DNA from: Virgisporangium aurantiacum
GTDB lineage: Bacteria > Actinomycetota > Actinomycetes > Mycobacteriales > Micromonosporaceae
Direction of reading: 5' to 3'
Length of the DNA stretch: 64,000 nt
Assembly (NCBI RefSeq): GCF_016863635.1
Contig: NZ_BOPG01000003.1
Location: 310,001 to 374,000, forward strand
This document shows, piece by piece, positions 32,410 to 41,277 of this stretch. Each line of letters starts with the position of its first letter. Positions within the stretch are counted from its first letter, which is position 1. A model generated the notes under the pieces. It was not told the origin of the DNA. It saw only the letters and a program-made list of their open reading frames with translations, and searched no databases. Position numbers and translations under genes: made by a program.

Positions 32410-34929
32410 CGCGTCCAATGCCTCTTCCAGCTCGTCGGGCTTGATCAGGACGTCGCGGGCCTTCGACCCCTCCGACGGTCCGACGATTCCCCGGCTCTCC
32501 ATGAGGTCCATCAGGCGGCCCGCCTTCGCGAAACCGACCCGCAGCTTGCGCTGGAGCATCGACGTCGACCCGAACTGGCTGGTCACCACCAGCTCGGCGG
32601 CCTGGATCAGCAGCTCCAGGTCGTCACCGATGTCCTCGTCGACCTTCTTCTTGGTCGACTCCGGTGCGGCCGTGACGTCCTCGCGGAACTCCGGCTCGCG
32701 CTGGTCCTTGCAGAACTTGACGATGTCGGCGATCTCCGACTCGTTCACCCAGGCGCCCTGGATCCGGGTCGGCTTCGACGCGCCCATCGGCAGGAACAGC
32801 CCGTCACCGCGACCGATCAGCTTCTCGGCGCCGGGCTGGTCGAGGATGACCCGCGAGTCGGCGAGGCTCGACGTCGCGAACGCCAGCCGCGACGGCACGT
32901 TCGCCTTGATCAGGCCGGTGACCACGTCGACGCTGGGCCGCTGGGTGGCCAGCACGAGGTGGATGCCGGCGGCCCGGGCCAGCTGGGTGATGCGGACCAC
33001 CGAGTCCTCGACGTCGCGCGGGGCGACCATCATGAGGTCCGCGAGCTCGTCGACGACCACCAGCAGGTACGGGTACGGCCGGATCACCCGCTCGCTGCCC
33101 GGCGGCGCCTTGATCTGGCCGGCCCGCACCTTGCGGTTGAAGTCGTCGACGTGCCGCACCCCGAACGCGGCCAGGTCGTCGTAGCGCATGTCCATCTCGC
33201 GTACGACCCAGTCGAGGGCGTCGGCGGCCTTCTTCGGGTTGGTGACGATCGGGGTGACGAGGTGCGGGATGCCCTCGTAGTTGGTCAGCTCGACCCGCTT
33301 GGGGTCGACGAGCAGCAGCCGCACCTCGTCGGGCGTCGCCCGGGTGAGGATCGACACCAGCAGGGTGTTCAGGCACGAGCTCTTGCCCGCCCCGGTGGCG
33401 CCGGCTATCAGAATGTGAGGCATCTTCGCGAGGTTGGCGACGACGAACCCGCCCTCGATGTCCTTGCCGAGGCCCACGGTGAGCGGGTGGTGATCGCTGG
33501 TCGCCACGCGGGAACGCAGCACGTCGCCGAGGGTGACGTTCTCCCGGTCGAGGTTCGGGATCTCGACGCCCACCGCGCTCTTGCCCGGGATCGGCGACAT
33601 GATCCGGATGTCGGGCGACTTGACCGCGTACGCGATGTTGCGGGTGAGCGCGGTGATCCGCTCGACCTTGACGCCCGAGCCCAGCTCCACCTCGTACCGC
33701 GTGACGGTGGGGCCGCGGGTGAAGTCGGTGACCGCCGCGTCGACGTTGAACTGGTCGAACACGCCCGTCAGGGCCGCGATGACCTCGTCGTTGGCGCGGC
33801 TGCGGGCCTTCGGCGCGTCGCCCTTCATCAGGAGGTTCGGCGGCGGCAGCTTGTAGTCGGCGTCGGTGAGCGCGAGCTGTTCGGCCCGGGTGGGCATCGG
33901 CGTGTGCTCGGGCGGCGGCTTCTTCGCCTTCGGCTGCGGCTTGCGCGGCAGCGCGACGGTCTCCAACGCCTCGATCGGGCCGGGCATCGACTCGTCGTCG
34001 AGGGACAGCTCGTCCCTGACCTCGTCACCGACCTCGGCCAGGGCGCCCTGGCGGCGGCGGGCCGGGCGACGCTTGGCCGCCGGCTCCCCGTCGGACGCCT
34101 GGTCGTGGGCGGCCGATCCGTCCTCGTAGTCCTCGTCCTCGTCGTCGGGGAGCCGGCCGAACGCGAGGTCGCGCAGGTCGCGGAAGCGCTGCGGGATCTT
34201 GTTGATCGGCGTCGCGGTGACCACGAGCAGGCCGAACACCACGAGCAGCAGGAGCAGCGGCGCCGCGACCCAGCCGGTGACCGCCTTGGCCAGCAGCCCG
34301 CCGGTGAACCGGCCGAGCACGCCGCCGGCCTTCTCCATCTTCAGCGGGTCGACCGGCTGCTTGAACACCAGGTGCAGCAGGCCGGCGACGCCGACGATCA
34401 GCGCCGACCAGCCGACGACGCCGCGGCCGCGCGGCGGCTCCTCGACCGGCTTGCGCATCAGGCGCACGGCGCCGACCAGCATCAGCACCGGCAGCGTGGC
34501 GGCGATGGCACCGAGGAAGAACCGGACGGTGTCGGCGAGCCAGGTGCCGACCGGGCCGGCCGAGTTGAACCAGACCGCGAACGCGAGCAGCACCGCCAGG
34601 CCGAGCACGGCGAGGCCGACGCCGTCGCGGCGGTGCTCCGGGTCGAGGTCCTTGGCGGTGGCGGCCTGCCGGCCCACGGCCCGCACCATCCAGCCGAGGA
34701 TGTGCGCGAGGCCCATCCACAGCGCGATCATTCCGCGGCCGAGCAGCGCCAGCGGGTTGAACCCGCCCCCGGCGGAGGTCCGCCGGCGCGGCGCCACCCG
34801 ACGGGCCGGTGCGGTCTTCCGCGTGGTCTGCCGGGTCGGTTGGCGGGTGCGCTGGGTCGGCCGTCGAGCCGGTGTGGCCTTGGTGGCCGGGGCACGGCGA
34901 CGGCTCGGCTGAGAGGTCCTGCCCGCCAT
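32386..34929 (-). CDS. ftsK: DNA translocase FtsK/SpoIIIE
   Basis: A division-septum DNA pump of 847 residues. The N-terminus has a basic Arg/Thr/Pro tail (1-50) and four membrane helices (about 60-280). An acidic, low-complexity linker follows, then the RecA-like motor with Walker A GATGAGKSS near residue 507 and the Walker B strand YLLVVVDELADLMMV. The gamma DNA-reading domain closes the protein (STSMLQRKLRVGFAKAGRLM). The ATG at 34929 is chosen because the basic tail begins there. Its 3' end overlaps the convergent HTH gene. Confidence 0.95.
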   Translation of the reverse strand: MAGRTSQPSRRRAPATKATPARRPTQRTRQPTRQTTRKTAPARRVAPRRRTSAGGGFNPLALLGRGMIALWMGLAHILGWMVRAVGRQAATAKDLDPEHRRDGVGLAVLGLAVLLAFAVWFNSAGPVGTWLADTVRFFLGAIAATLPVLMLVGAVRLMRKPVEEPPRGRGVVGWSALIVGVAGLLHLVFKQPVDPLKMEKAGGVLGRFTGGLLAKAVTGWVAAPLLLLLVVFGLLVVTATPINKIPQRFRDLRDLAFGRLPDDEDEDYEDGSAAHDQASDGEPAAKRRPARRRQGALAEVGDEVRDELSLDDESMPGPIEALETVALPRKPQPKAKKPPPEHTPMPTRAEQLALTDADYKLPPPNLLMKGDAPKARSRANDEVIAALTGVFDQFNVDAAVTDFTRGPTVTRYEVELGSGVKVERITALTRNIAYAVKSPDIRIMSPIPGKSAVGVEIPNLDRENVTLGDVLRSRVATSDHHPLTVGLGKDIEGGFVVANLAKMPHILIAGATGAGKSSCLNTLLVSILTRATPDEVRLLLVDPKRVELTNYEGIPHLVTPIVTNPKKAADALDWVVREMDMRYDDLAAFGVRHVDDFNRKVRAGQIKAPPGSERVIRPYPYLLVVVDELADLMMVAPRDVEDSVVRITQLARAAGIHLVLATQRPSVDVVTGLIKANVPSRLAFATSSLADSRVILDQPGAEKLIGRGDGLFLPMGASKPTRIQGAWVNESEIADIVKFCKDQREPEFREDVTAAPESTKKKVDEDIGDDLELLIQAAELVVTSQFGSTSMLQRKLRVGFAKAGRLMDLMESRGIVGPSEGSKARDVLIKPDELEEALDALRAGGGD

Positions 34930-34952
34930 AGGTCCCCACGGTAGCGGCGGAT

Positions 34953-35333
34953 CTACAGCGAGACAGTTTCGACTCGCCGCCGCAGGTGCCGCCGGTAGAG
35001 ATAGGCACCCACCCATGACCCGACCACGGTGACGCCGGCGAGCACCTGCAGCACCAGCGTGAACCGCTCCGGGTACAGCACGCCCTCGATGTACCGGTCG
35101 ATGAACCCGGCCGACTGCTCCGTCTGCCCCGCCTGCCGGCGCGCCCAGTTCTCCGCCGTGGTGAGCGGACAGGTCAACGGAATCCCGACGACGGCGAGTC
35201 CCCAGGCGGCGGCCGCGAGGTGCACCCAGAACACCCGCGGCCACCGCCACACCAGAAACCCGCCGAACACGACAAACGCCAGGTAACCGAAGTGCACGAC
35301 GAGAATCACACTGACGAGCGCCTCGTACCCCAT
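34953..35333 (-). CDS. DUF2784 membrane protein
   Basis: A 126-residue protein with three membrane helices (about 8-28, 36-55, 92-112). It matches the DUF2784 pattern: VVHFGYLAFVVFGGFLVW, then the short GIPLTCPLTTAENWARRQAG segment and FIDRYIEGVLYP. The function is unknown; the family often has a Cys-Pro-Leu-Thr motif facing the outer side. It lies 23 bp before ftsK on the same strand and may be co-transcribed with it. Confidence 0.82.
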   Translation of the reverse strand: MGYEALVSVILVVHFGYLAFVVFGGFLVWRWPRVFWVHLAAAAWGLAVVGIPLTCPLTTAENWARRQAGQTEQSAGFIDRYIEGVLYPERFTLVLQVLAGVTVVGSWVGAYLYRRHLRRRVETVSL

Positions 35334-35359
35334 GCCTATAACTGTCGCAGCCCGCTGGT

Positions 35360-36319
35360 ATGACCTGGATTGTGATCGCGACCGAAGACGGACTGCGCAG
35401 GTCGATGTTTACGCACCTCGACCGGTTGGCGGCCGCACATCCCGATGGCATCCCGTCGAGCCTGATCAACTCGTTCATCTATGCGGGCCAACCGCAGCGG
35501 CTGATCGTGCAGCCAGGAATCTGGAAGCCGAAGCACCTCTCGGCAGCCCTGAGCATTCGTACGACGTTCGCCCGCTCTCCTGCCGACCGCCCGTACCAAG
35601 ACGAGGTCGGCGCAGACGGGCTCATGCGATACAAGTACCGGGGCACCGACCCCAACCATGCCGACAACCGAGCGTTGCGGTCGGCCCTGCAGCAGGGTGC
35701 GCCGCTCGTCTACTTTGTCGGTGTTGCGAAGAGCGTCTACCAGGCGATTTACCCAGTCTTCTTGTTGACCGAAGAGGCGGCAGAACACCAGTTCGTGGTG
35801 GGCATCGACGAACAGCAGGCCCTCCTGCCGGCTCTACGGGGACCCGAACCGGCTGCCGCCCGCAAATATGCACAGCGGTTGTTGAAACTTCGGCTCCATC
35901 AGCCGATCTTTCGGGCGCGAGTGCTGCGGGCCTACGGCTCGTCCTGCGCGATGTGCGGCCTGCATCTGCCACAACTGGTCGAGGCCGCGCACATCTTGAG
36001 CGACAGCCATCCTCGCGGCGAACCCGTCGTTCCCAACGGCCTGGCGCTCTGCAAGATCCATCACGCCGCCTTTGACGCCAATATCCTCGGAGTCCGGCCG
36101 GACCTCATCATTGAGGTCCGGCCAGACATCCTCAGCCAGACCGGCGGCCCGATGTTCAAATACGGCCTTCAGGAGACGCACGGTACGCGTCTTCAGGTGC
36201 CGCATCAGGTCTCCGCACGGCCTGACCCCGCTCGGCTTGAAGAGCGCTATCTCGAATTTCGCCGTCAGCCGAGTGTTACGACAGCAGTTGCTCGATGGGG
36301 TCCCGCAGGAAGTAGATGA
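35360..36319 (+). CDS. HNH restriction-type endonuclease (COG3440-like)
   Basis: A 319-residue protein with an N-terminal modification-sensing-like region (about 1-160; QPGIWKPKHLSAALSIRTT, then an SRA-like YKYRGTDPNHADNRALR segment). The C-terminal HNH nuclease (about 175-250) has CAMC, EAAHI and NGLALCKIHHAAFD. These features resemble the stand-alone restriction endonucleases that cut modified DNA. There is no methylase next to it. Its base composition is lower in GC than the neighbouring genes and its codons are less biased, as expected for a laterally acquired gene. Its 3' end overlaps the purine-permease gene by 44 bp. Confidence 0.8.
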   Translation: MTWIVIATEDGLRRSMFTHLDRLAAAHPDGIPSSLINSFIYAGQPQRLIVQPGIWKPKHLSAALSIRTTFARSPADRPYQDEVGADGLMRYKYRGTDPNHADNRALRSALQQGAPLVYFVGVAKSVYQAIYPVFLLTEEAAEHQFVVGIDEQQALLPALRGPEPAAARKYAQRLLKLRLHQPIFRARVLRAYGSSCAMCGLHLPQLVEAAHILSDSHPRGEPVVPNGLALCKIHHAAFDANILGVRPDLIIEVRPDILSQTGGPMFKYGLQETHGTRLQVPHQVSARPDPARLEERYLEFRRQPSVTTAVARWGPAGSR

Positions 36320-37775
36320 CGAAGAGCGCCGCCGCGCCCCACATCAGCGGGCTCACCCGGCGTGCCTTGCCCCGTACCGCCTGGAGCAGGACGTACGCGA
36401 TGAACCCGGCGCCGATGCCGGTGGAGATGGAGTACGTGAACGGCATGAGCACGATCGCCAGGAACGCGGGGATGGCGATCTCGTAGTCGGTCCAGTCGAT
36501 GGAGCGGACGGCCGTCATCATCAGGAAGCCGACGACGACCAGCGCGACCGACGCGGCCTCGAACGGCACGATCTCGACGATCGGCGCGAAGAACATCGCC
36601 ACCAGGAACAGCCCGCCGGTGACGAGGTTGGCCACGCCGGTGCGGGCGCCCTCGGCGACGCCGGACGCCGACTCGATGTACGACGTGTTCGACGAGGTGC
36701 TCGCCGCTCCGCCGGCCGCCGCCGCGATCGAGTCGACCAGCAGGATCTCCCGCGTGCGGGGCGGGGTGCCGTCCTCGTTCAGGAGCCCACCCTGCGGACC
36801 CGCCTCGTAGCCGACCGCGACCATCGTGCCCATCGTGTCGAAGAAGTCGGTCACCAGCAGGGTGAACACGAACATGATCGCGACCAGCGTCACACCCGAG
36901 TCCCAGGCGCCGAGCACGCTGAAGTGCCCGAGCAGCCCCAGGTCGGGCAGGTCGAAGATCTTGTCGGGCAGTTCGGGGACGTTGAGGTTCCACCCGTGCG
37001 GGTTGGTCTTCTCCGGTGAGATGAACGTCGGGCCGATCTTGACGATCGCCTCGACGATCACCGCGAGCACCGTGCCGAACGCGATCCCGAGCAGGATCGC
37101 GCCCTTCACCCGGCGCACCACGAGGACCAGCGTGACCAGCAGCGCGATCACGAACACCAGCGACGGCCAGCCCACCAGCCGGTTGCCGAGGCCGAGCTGC
37201 ACGGGTGGCGCACCGGTGCCGGTCGAGCGGACGAACCCGGCGTCGACCAGCCCGATCATCGTCAGGAACAGGCCGATGCCCACCCCGATCGCGATCTTCA
37301 ACTGGGCCGGCACGGCCCGGAACAGCGCCTCGCGCAGCCCGGTGAGCACGAAGATCGTGATGAGCACGCCCTCGATGACCACGAGGCCCATCGCGTCGGC
37401 CCAGGTCATCGTCGGCGCGATCTCGTACGCGACGAGCGCGTTGACGCCGAGGCCGGCCGCCAGCGCGAGCGGGAACCGGGCGACGACGCCCATCAGGATG
37501 GTCATGACGCCGGCCACCAGGGCGGTGGCGGCCGCGACCTGCGTCATGTTCAGGTGCGCGCCGTTCTTGTCGGCGCCGCCGCCCAGAATCAACGGGTTGA
37601 GGACCACGATGTAACTCATCGTGAAGAAGGTGGCCAGGCCACCCCGGATCTCACGACCCAGGGTGGAGCGGCGCGCGCTGATCTCGAAGTAGCGGTCGAA
37701 ACCGTTGCGTGGGGGTGCGGGGGGTTCCGGGTCGGGGCCCGGGGGCAGGTCGGAGGCTGCCTCGGTGTGCGCCAT
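36276..37775 (-). CDS. NCS2/AzgA-type purine permease
   Basis: A 499-residue nucleobase transporter with 12-14 helices. The AzgA-like family marks include the N-terminal GFDRYFEISARRSTLGREIRG, TFFTMSYIVVLNP and the glycine-rich STSSNTSYIESASGVAEG, which matches the substrate-binding region of adenine/guanine/hypoxanthine permeases. The likely role is proton-coupled purine uptake. It is 36 bp downstream of rnj on the same strand. Its 3' end overlaps the HNH gene. Confidence 0.9.
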   Translation of the reverse strand: MAHTEAASDLPPGPDPEPPAPPRNGFDRYFEISARRSTLGREIRGGLATFFTMSYIVVLNPLILGGGADKNGAHLNMTQVAAATALVAGVMTILMGVVARFPLALAAGLGVNALVAYEIAPTMTWADAMGLVVIEGVLITIFVLTGLREALFRAVPAQLKIAIGVGIGLFLTMIGLVDAGFVRSTGTGAPPVQLGLGNRLVGWPSLVFVIALLVTLVLVVRRVKGAILLGIAFGTVLAVIVEAIVKIGPTFISPEKTNPHGWNLNVPELPDKIFDLPDLGLLGHFSVLGAWDSGVTLVAIMFVFTLLVTDFFDTMGTMVAVGYEAGPQGGLLNEDGTPPRTREILLVDSIAAAAGGAASTSSNTSYIESASGVAEGARTGVANLVTGGLFLVAMFFAPIVEIVPFEAASVALVVVGFLMMTAVRSIDWTDYEIAIPAFLAIVLMPFTYSISTGIGAGFIAYVLLQAVRGKARRVSPLMWGAAALFVIYFLRDPIEQLLS

Positions 37776-37811
37776 GGATTGAAGTTAAGGAACCCCTGTT
37801 ACAGCCGGATC

Positions 37812-39500
37812 TCAGACCTCGACGACATTCGGCACGATCATCGGCCGGCGGCGGTACTTCTCGTTCACCCACCGGCCCACCGTGCGCCGCACGAGTTGCT
37901 GCAACTGGTGCGGATCGTGGGTACCCTCCTCGGCCGCCCGCAGCAGCGTCTCGGTGATCAGCGGTAACACCGCGTCGAACGCCGCCGGGTCCTCCGAGAA
38001 GCCCTTCGCCGAGATCGCCGGCCCGCCGACGACCTTGCCGGTGACCGAGTCGATCACCACCGTGGCCGCGATGAACCCGCCGTCGCCGAGGATCCGCCGC
38101 TCGGTGAGCAGCGACTCGCTGACGTCACCCACGGCGAGCCCGTCGACGTACACGTACCGCGAGCGGATGTGCCCCACCAGCCGGGCCACGCCGTCGACCA
38201 GGTCGACCACGTCGCCGTCCTCGCACAGCACCACCTGCTCGCGCGGCACGCCCGACTCCACCGCGAGTTCGGCGTGCGCCCGCAGGTGCCGCCACTCCCC
38301 GTGCACCGGCATGAAGTTGCGCGGCTTCACCACGTTGAGCAGGTACCGCAGTTCGCCGGCCGGCGAGTGCCCGCTGACGTGCACCTTCGCCACGTCCTTG
38401 TGCACCACCACGGCACCGGCGCGGGACAGCCGGTTGATCACCCGGTAGACCGCCGACTCGTTGCCCGGCACCAGCGACGACGCCAGCACCACGGTGTCGC
38501 CGGGTGCGATCGTGACGTGCCGGTGGTCGCCGTTGGCCATGCGGCCCAGCGCGCTCATCGGCTCGCCCTGGGAGCCGGTGGACATCATCACGATGCGCTC
38601 CGGCGGCAGGTTCAGCGCCTCGTCCATGCCGACGACCAGCCCGGCGGGGATGCGCAGCAGGCCGAGGTCGCGGGCGATGCCCATGTTGCGCACCATCGAG
38701 CGTCCGATGAGCGCGACGTGCCGGCCGTGCGCGTGTGCCGCGTCGAGCACCTGCTGCACGCGGTGCACGTGCGACGCGAACGACGCCACGATCACCCGGC
38801 CGGAGGCGCCGGCGAAGATGCGGTCGAGCACCGGGCCGATCTCCCGCTCGGGGGTGACGAACCCGGGGATCTCGGCGTTGGTGGAGTCGCTGAGCAGCAG
38901 GTCGACGCCCTGCGCACCGAGCCGGGCGAACCCGGCCAGGTCGGTGAGCCGCCCGTCGAGGGGCAACTGGTCCATCTTGAAGTCGCCGGTGTGCAGCACC
39001 GTGCCGGCCGGGGTGGTGATCGCCACCGCCAGCGCGTCGGGGATCGAGTGGTTGACCGCGAAGAACTCGCACGTGAACGGGCCCAGCCGCTCGGTCTGCC
39101 CCTCGCGCACCGTGAGCGAGTACGGGGTGATCCGCCGCTCGGCCAGCTTCGCCTCGACCAGCGCCAGCGTGAACTGCGAGCCGACCAGCGGGATGTCGGG
39201 CTTGTGCGCCAGCAGGTACGGGACGGCACCGATGTGGTCTTCGTGGCCGTGGGTGAGCACGATCGCGTCGACCGCGTCGAGCCGGTCGAGGATCGACTCG
39301 AAGTCGGGCAGGATCAGGTCGACCCCGGGCTGGTCGACGTCGGGGAACAGGACCCCGCAGTCGACCACGAGCAGGCGCCCGCCGAACTCGAACAGCGTCA
39401 TGTTGCGGCCGATGGCGCCCAGTCCGCCCAGCGGGGTGACCCGCAGCCCGGTGGCGGGCAGCGGTGGTGGTCCGTCGAGCTCGACGTGTGCCGCCGTCAC
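37812..39500 (-). CDS. rnj: Ribonuclease J
   Basis: A metallo-beta-lactamase/beta-CASP ribonuclease of 562 residues with 5'-3' exo- and endonuclease activity in mRNA turnover and rRNA processing. The metal motif is LTHGHEDHIGAVPYL near residue 82, with GTVLHTGDFKMDQ and the CASP-region GNESAVYRVINRL later. It starts at GTG overlapping the dapA stop (GTGA), an arrangement conserved in actinobacteria. With rny and pnp nearby, the window holds most of the mRNA-decay machinery. Confidence 0.94.
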   Translation of the reverse strand: MTAAHVELDGPPPLPATGLRVTPLGGLGAIGRNMTLFEFGGRLLVVDCGVLFPDVDQPGVDLILPDFESILDRLDAVDAIVLTHGHEDHIGAVPYLLAHKPDIPLVGSQFTLALVEAKLAERRITPYSLTVREGQTERLGPFTCEFFAVNHSIPDALAVAITTPAGTVLHTGDFKMDQLPLDGRLTDLAGFARLGAQGVDLLLSDSTNAEIPGFVTPEREIGPVLDRIFAGASGRVIVASFASHVHRVQQVLDAAHAHGRHVALIGRSMVRNMGIARDLGLLRIPAGLVVGMDEALNLPPERIVMMSTGSQGEPMSALGRMANGDHRHVTIAPGDTVVLASSLVPGNESAVYRVINRLSRAGAVVVHKDVAKVHVSGHSPAGELRYLLNVVKPRNFMPVHGEWRHLRAHAELAVESGVPREQVVLCEDGDVVDLVDGVARLVGHIRSRYVYVDGLAVGDVSESLLTERRILGDGGFIAATVVIDSVTGKVVGGPAISAKGFSEDPAAFDAVLPLITETLLRAAEEGTHDPHQLQQLVRRTVGRWVNEKYRRRPMIVPNVVEV

Positions 39501-40447
39501 CGATCCGCACCCGGGTGCAGATGGGCCATCTGGTCGGCGTCACCGAGAGTCAGCCCGGACGCCGCGCAGTCCTCCCGGATCCGCGCGATCTCCGCCGGGG
39601 TCGCCTGGCACAGCGGCAGGCGCACCGGCCCGGCCGGCTTCCCGGCGAGCCGCAGGGCCGCCTTCGTCATGATGACGCCCTGCGTGCGGAAGAACCCGCA
39701 GTACGCCGGCAGCAGCTTGTGGTGAAGCGCGAGCGCGCCGGCGACGTCGCCGCTCTCGTACGCCTCGATCATCCGCTTGGTGGGCGGACCGAACAGGTGG
39801 GTGGGCACGCCCACCACGCCGACCGCGCCGATCGCCAGCAGCGGCATGGTGACCTTGTCGTCGCCGGAGTAGACGGCGAGGTCGGTGCGGCGGGTGACCC
39901 ACGCCGTCCCCTCGAAGTCGCCCTTGGCGTCCTTCAGCGCGACGATGCGCGGATGCTCCGCGACCCGGACCAGGGTTTCGGTGGTGATGTCCATGCCGGT
40001 GCGACCCGGGATGTCGTAGAGCATCACCGGCAGCCCGGTGGCGTCGGCGGCCTCCGTGAAGTGGTGGATCAGGCCGGCCTGCGGCGGCTTGTTGTAGTAC
40101 GGGGTCACCACGAGGGTGCCGTGCGCGCCCGCCTTCTCGGCCGCCTTCGCCAGCTCCACCGTGTGGCGGGTGTCGTAGGTACCCACACCGGCGATCACGA
40201 ACGCCCGGTCGCCGACCGCCTCGAGGACCGCCCGCAGCACGGTGTCCTTCTCGGCGTCGGTGGTGGTGGCCGACTCACCGGTGGTGCCGTTGATGACCAG
40301 GCCGTCGTGGCCCTGCTTGTCGACCAACCAGGTGGCGAGCGTTGCGGCGCCGTCGGCGTCGAGAGAGCCGTCGGCGCGGAACGGCGTGACCATCGCGGTG
40401 ATCAGCCGGCCGAAAGGCCGCCGCGGGTCGGAACTCGTGCGCGTCAT
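39497..40447 (-). CDS. dapA: 4-hydroxy-tetrahydrodipicolinate synthase
   Basis: Condenses pyruvate and aspartate semialdehyde, first step of the lysine/diaminopimelate branch. At 316 residues it has a (beta/alpha)8 barrel with NGTTGE at 53-58, catalytic-triad Tyr in YDIPGRT (Tyr 144), and Schiff-base Lys 172 in ALKDAKGD. It lies in thyX-dapA-rnj, and its stop overlaps rnj. The partner dapB is 9 kb upstream on the same strand, so lysine synthesis is split by an accessory block. Confidence 0.95.
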   Translation of the reverse strand: MTRTSSDPRRPFGRLITAMVTPFRADGSLDADGAATLATWLVDKQGHDGLVINGTTGESATTTDAEKDTVLRAVLEAVGDRAFVIAGVGTYDTRHTVELAKAAEKAGAHGTLVVTPYYNKPPQAGLIHHFTEAADATGLPVMLYDIPGRTGMDITTETLVRVAEHPRIVALKDAKGDFEGTAWVTRRTDLAVYSGDDKVTMPLLAIGAVGVVGVPTHLFGPPTKRMIEAYESGDVAGALALHHKLLPAYCGFFRTQGVIMTKAALRLAGKPAGPVRLPLCQATPAEIARIREDCAASGLTLGDADQMAHLHPGADR

Positions 40448-40482
40448 ACAGACAACCTATCGCCCGCCGATAGCGGTTACGG

Positions 40483-41235
40483 TCACGACTCCCAGGCGAA
40501 GGCGCTGGCCGCGATCTCGGTGCCGTCGGCGAGGGTGGATATCGTGAAGTCGGCGAACACGTTTCCGGCGACCTTCTGCAGTTGCCGCAACGTTTCCACC
40601 GCCAGCGCCCGGATCTCGACATCGGCGTGCTCGGTGGCCCGCATCGCGATGAAGTGCCGCCACGCACGGTAATTTCCGGTGACGACGATGCGCGTCTCGG
40701 TCGCGTTCGGCAACACGGCACGGGCGGCCTGGCGGGCCTGCTTGCGACGCAGCGTGGCGCTGCCCGCGCCGGCGAACTTCTCCTCCAGCTTCGCGAGCAG
40801 GTCGGTGTACGCGTCGACGCTGGCCTGGGTCGCCTGCACGAACAGCTCGTGCAGCTCCGGGTCGGCCGCGATCACGTCGGGCTCGACCATCGCGGCGTCG
40901 CGCTCGGGCACGTACCGCTGCGACAGCTGCGAGTACGAGAAGTGCCGGTGCCGGATCAGCTCGTGCGTGAGCGAGCGGGAGATGCCGGAGATGTAGAAGC
41001 TGACGGTGCCGTGCTCGAGCACCGACAGGTGCCCGACCTCCAGGATGTGCTTGAGGTACCCGGCGTTCGTGGCCGTCGCCGGGTTCGGCTTGTTCCACGA
41101 CTGGTAGCAGGCGCGGCCGGCGAACTCGGCGAGCGCCTCGCCACCCTCGGCGTCGGTCGTCCAGGGGACGTCTTCCGGCGGCGCGAAGTGCGTCCATCCG
41201 ATCATCTGAACCTTGGGGGGCACGATCTCTGGCAT
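40483..41235 (-). CDS. thyX: Flavin-dependent thymidylate synthase
   Basis: FAD-dependent dUMP methylation, 250 residues. The ThyX signature RHR-x7-S is complete (Arg95-His96-Arg97 to Ser105 in [14 protein letters not shown]). It precedes dapA by 35 bp in the common actinobacterial order. No thyA was seen in this window. Confidence 0.96.
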   Translation of the reverse strand: MPEIVPPKVQMIGWTHFAPPEDVPWTTDAEGGEALAEFAGRACYQSWNKPNPATATNAGYLKHILEVGHLSVLEHGTVSFYISGISRSLTHELIRHRHFSYSQLSQRYVPERDAAMVEPDVIAADPELHELFVQATQASVDAYTDLLAKLEEKFAGAGSATLRRKQARQAARAVLPNATETRIVVTGNYRAWRHFIAMRATEHADVEIRALAVETLRQLQKVAGNVFADFTISTLADGTEIAASAFAWES

Positions 41236-41277
41236 GGCGTCACTCTAACCAACCGGCGACCCGTCGCTGAGCAGGTG

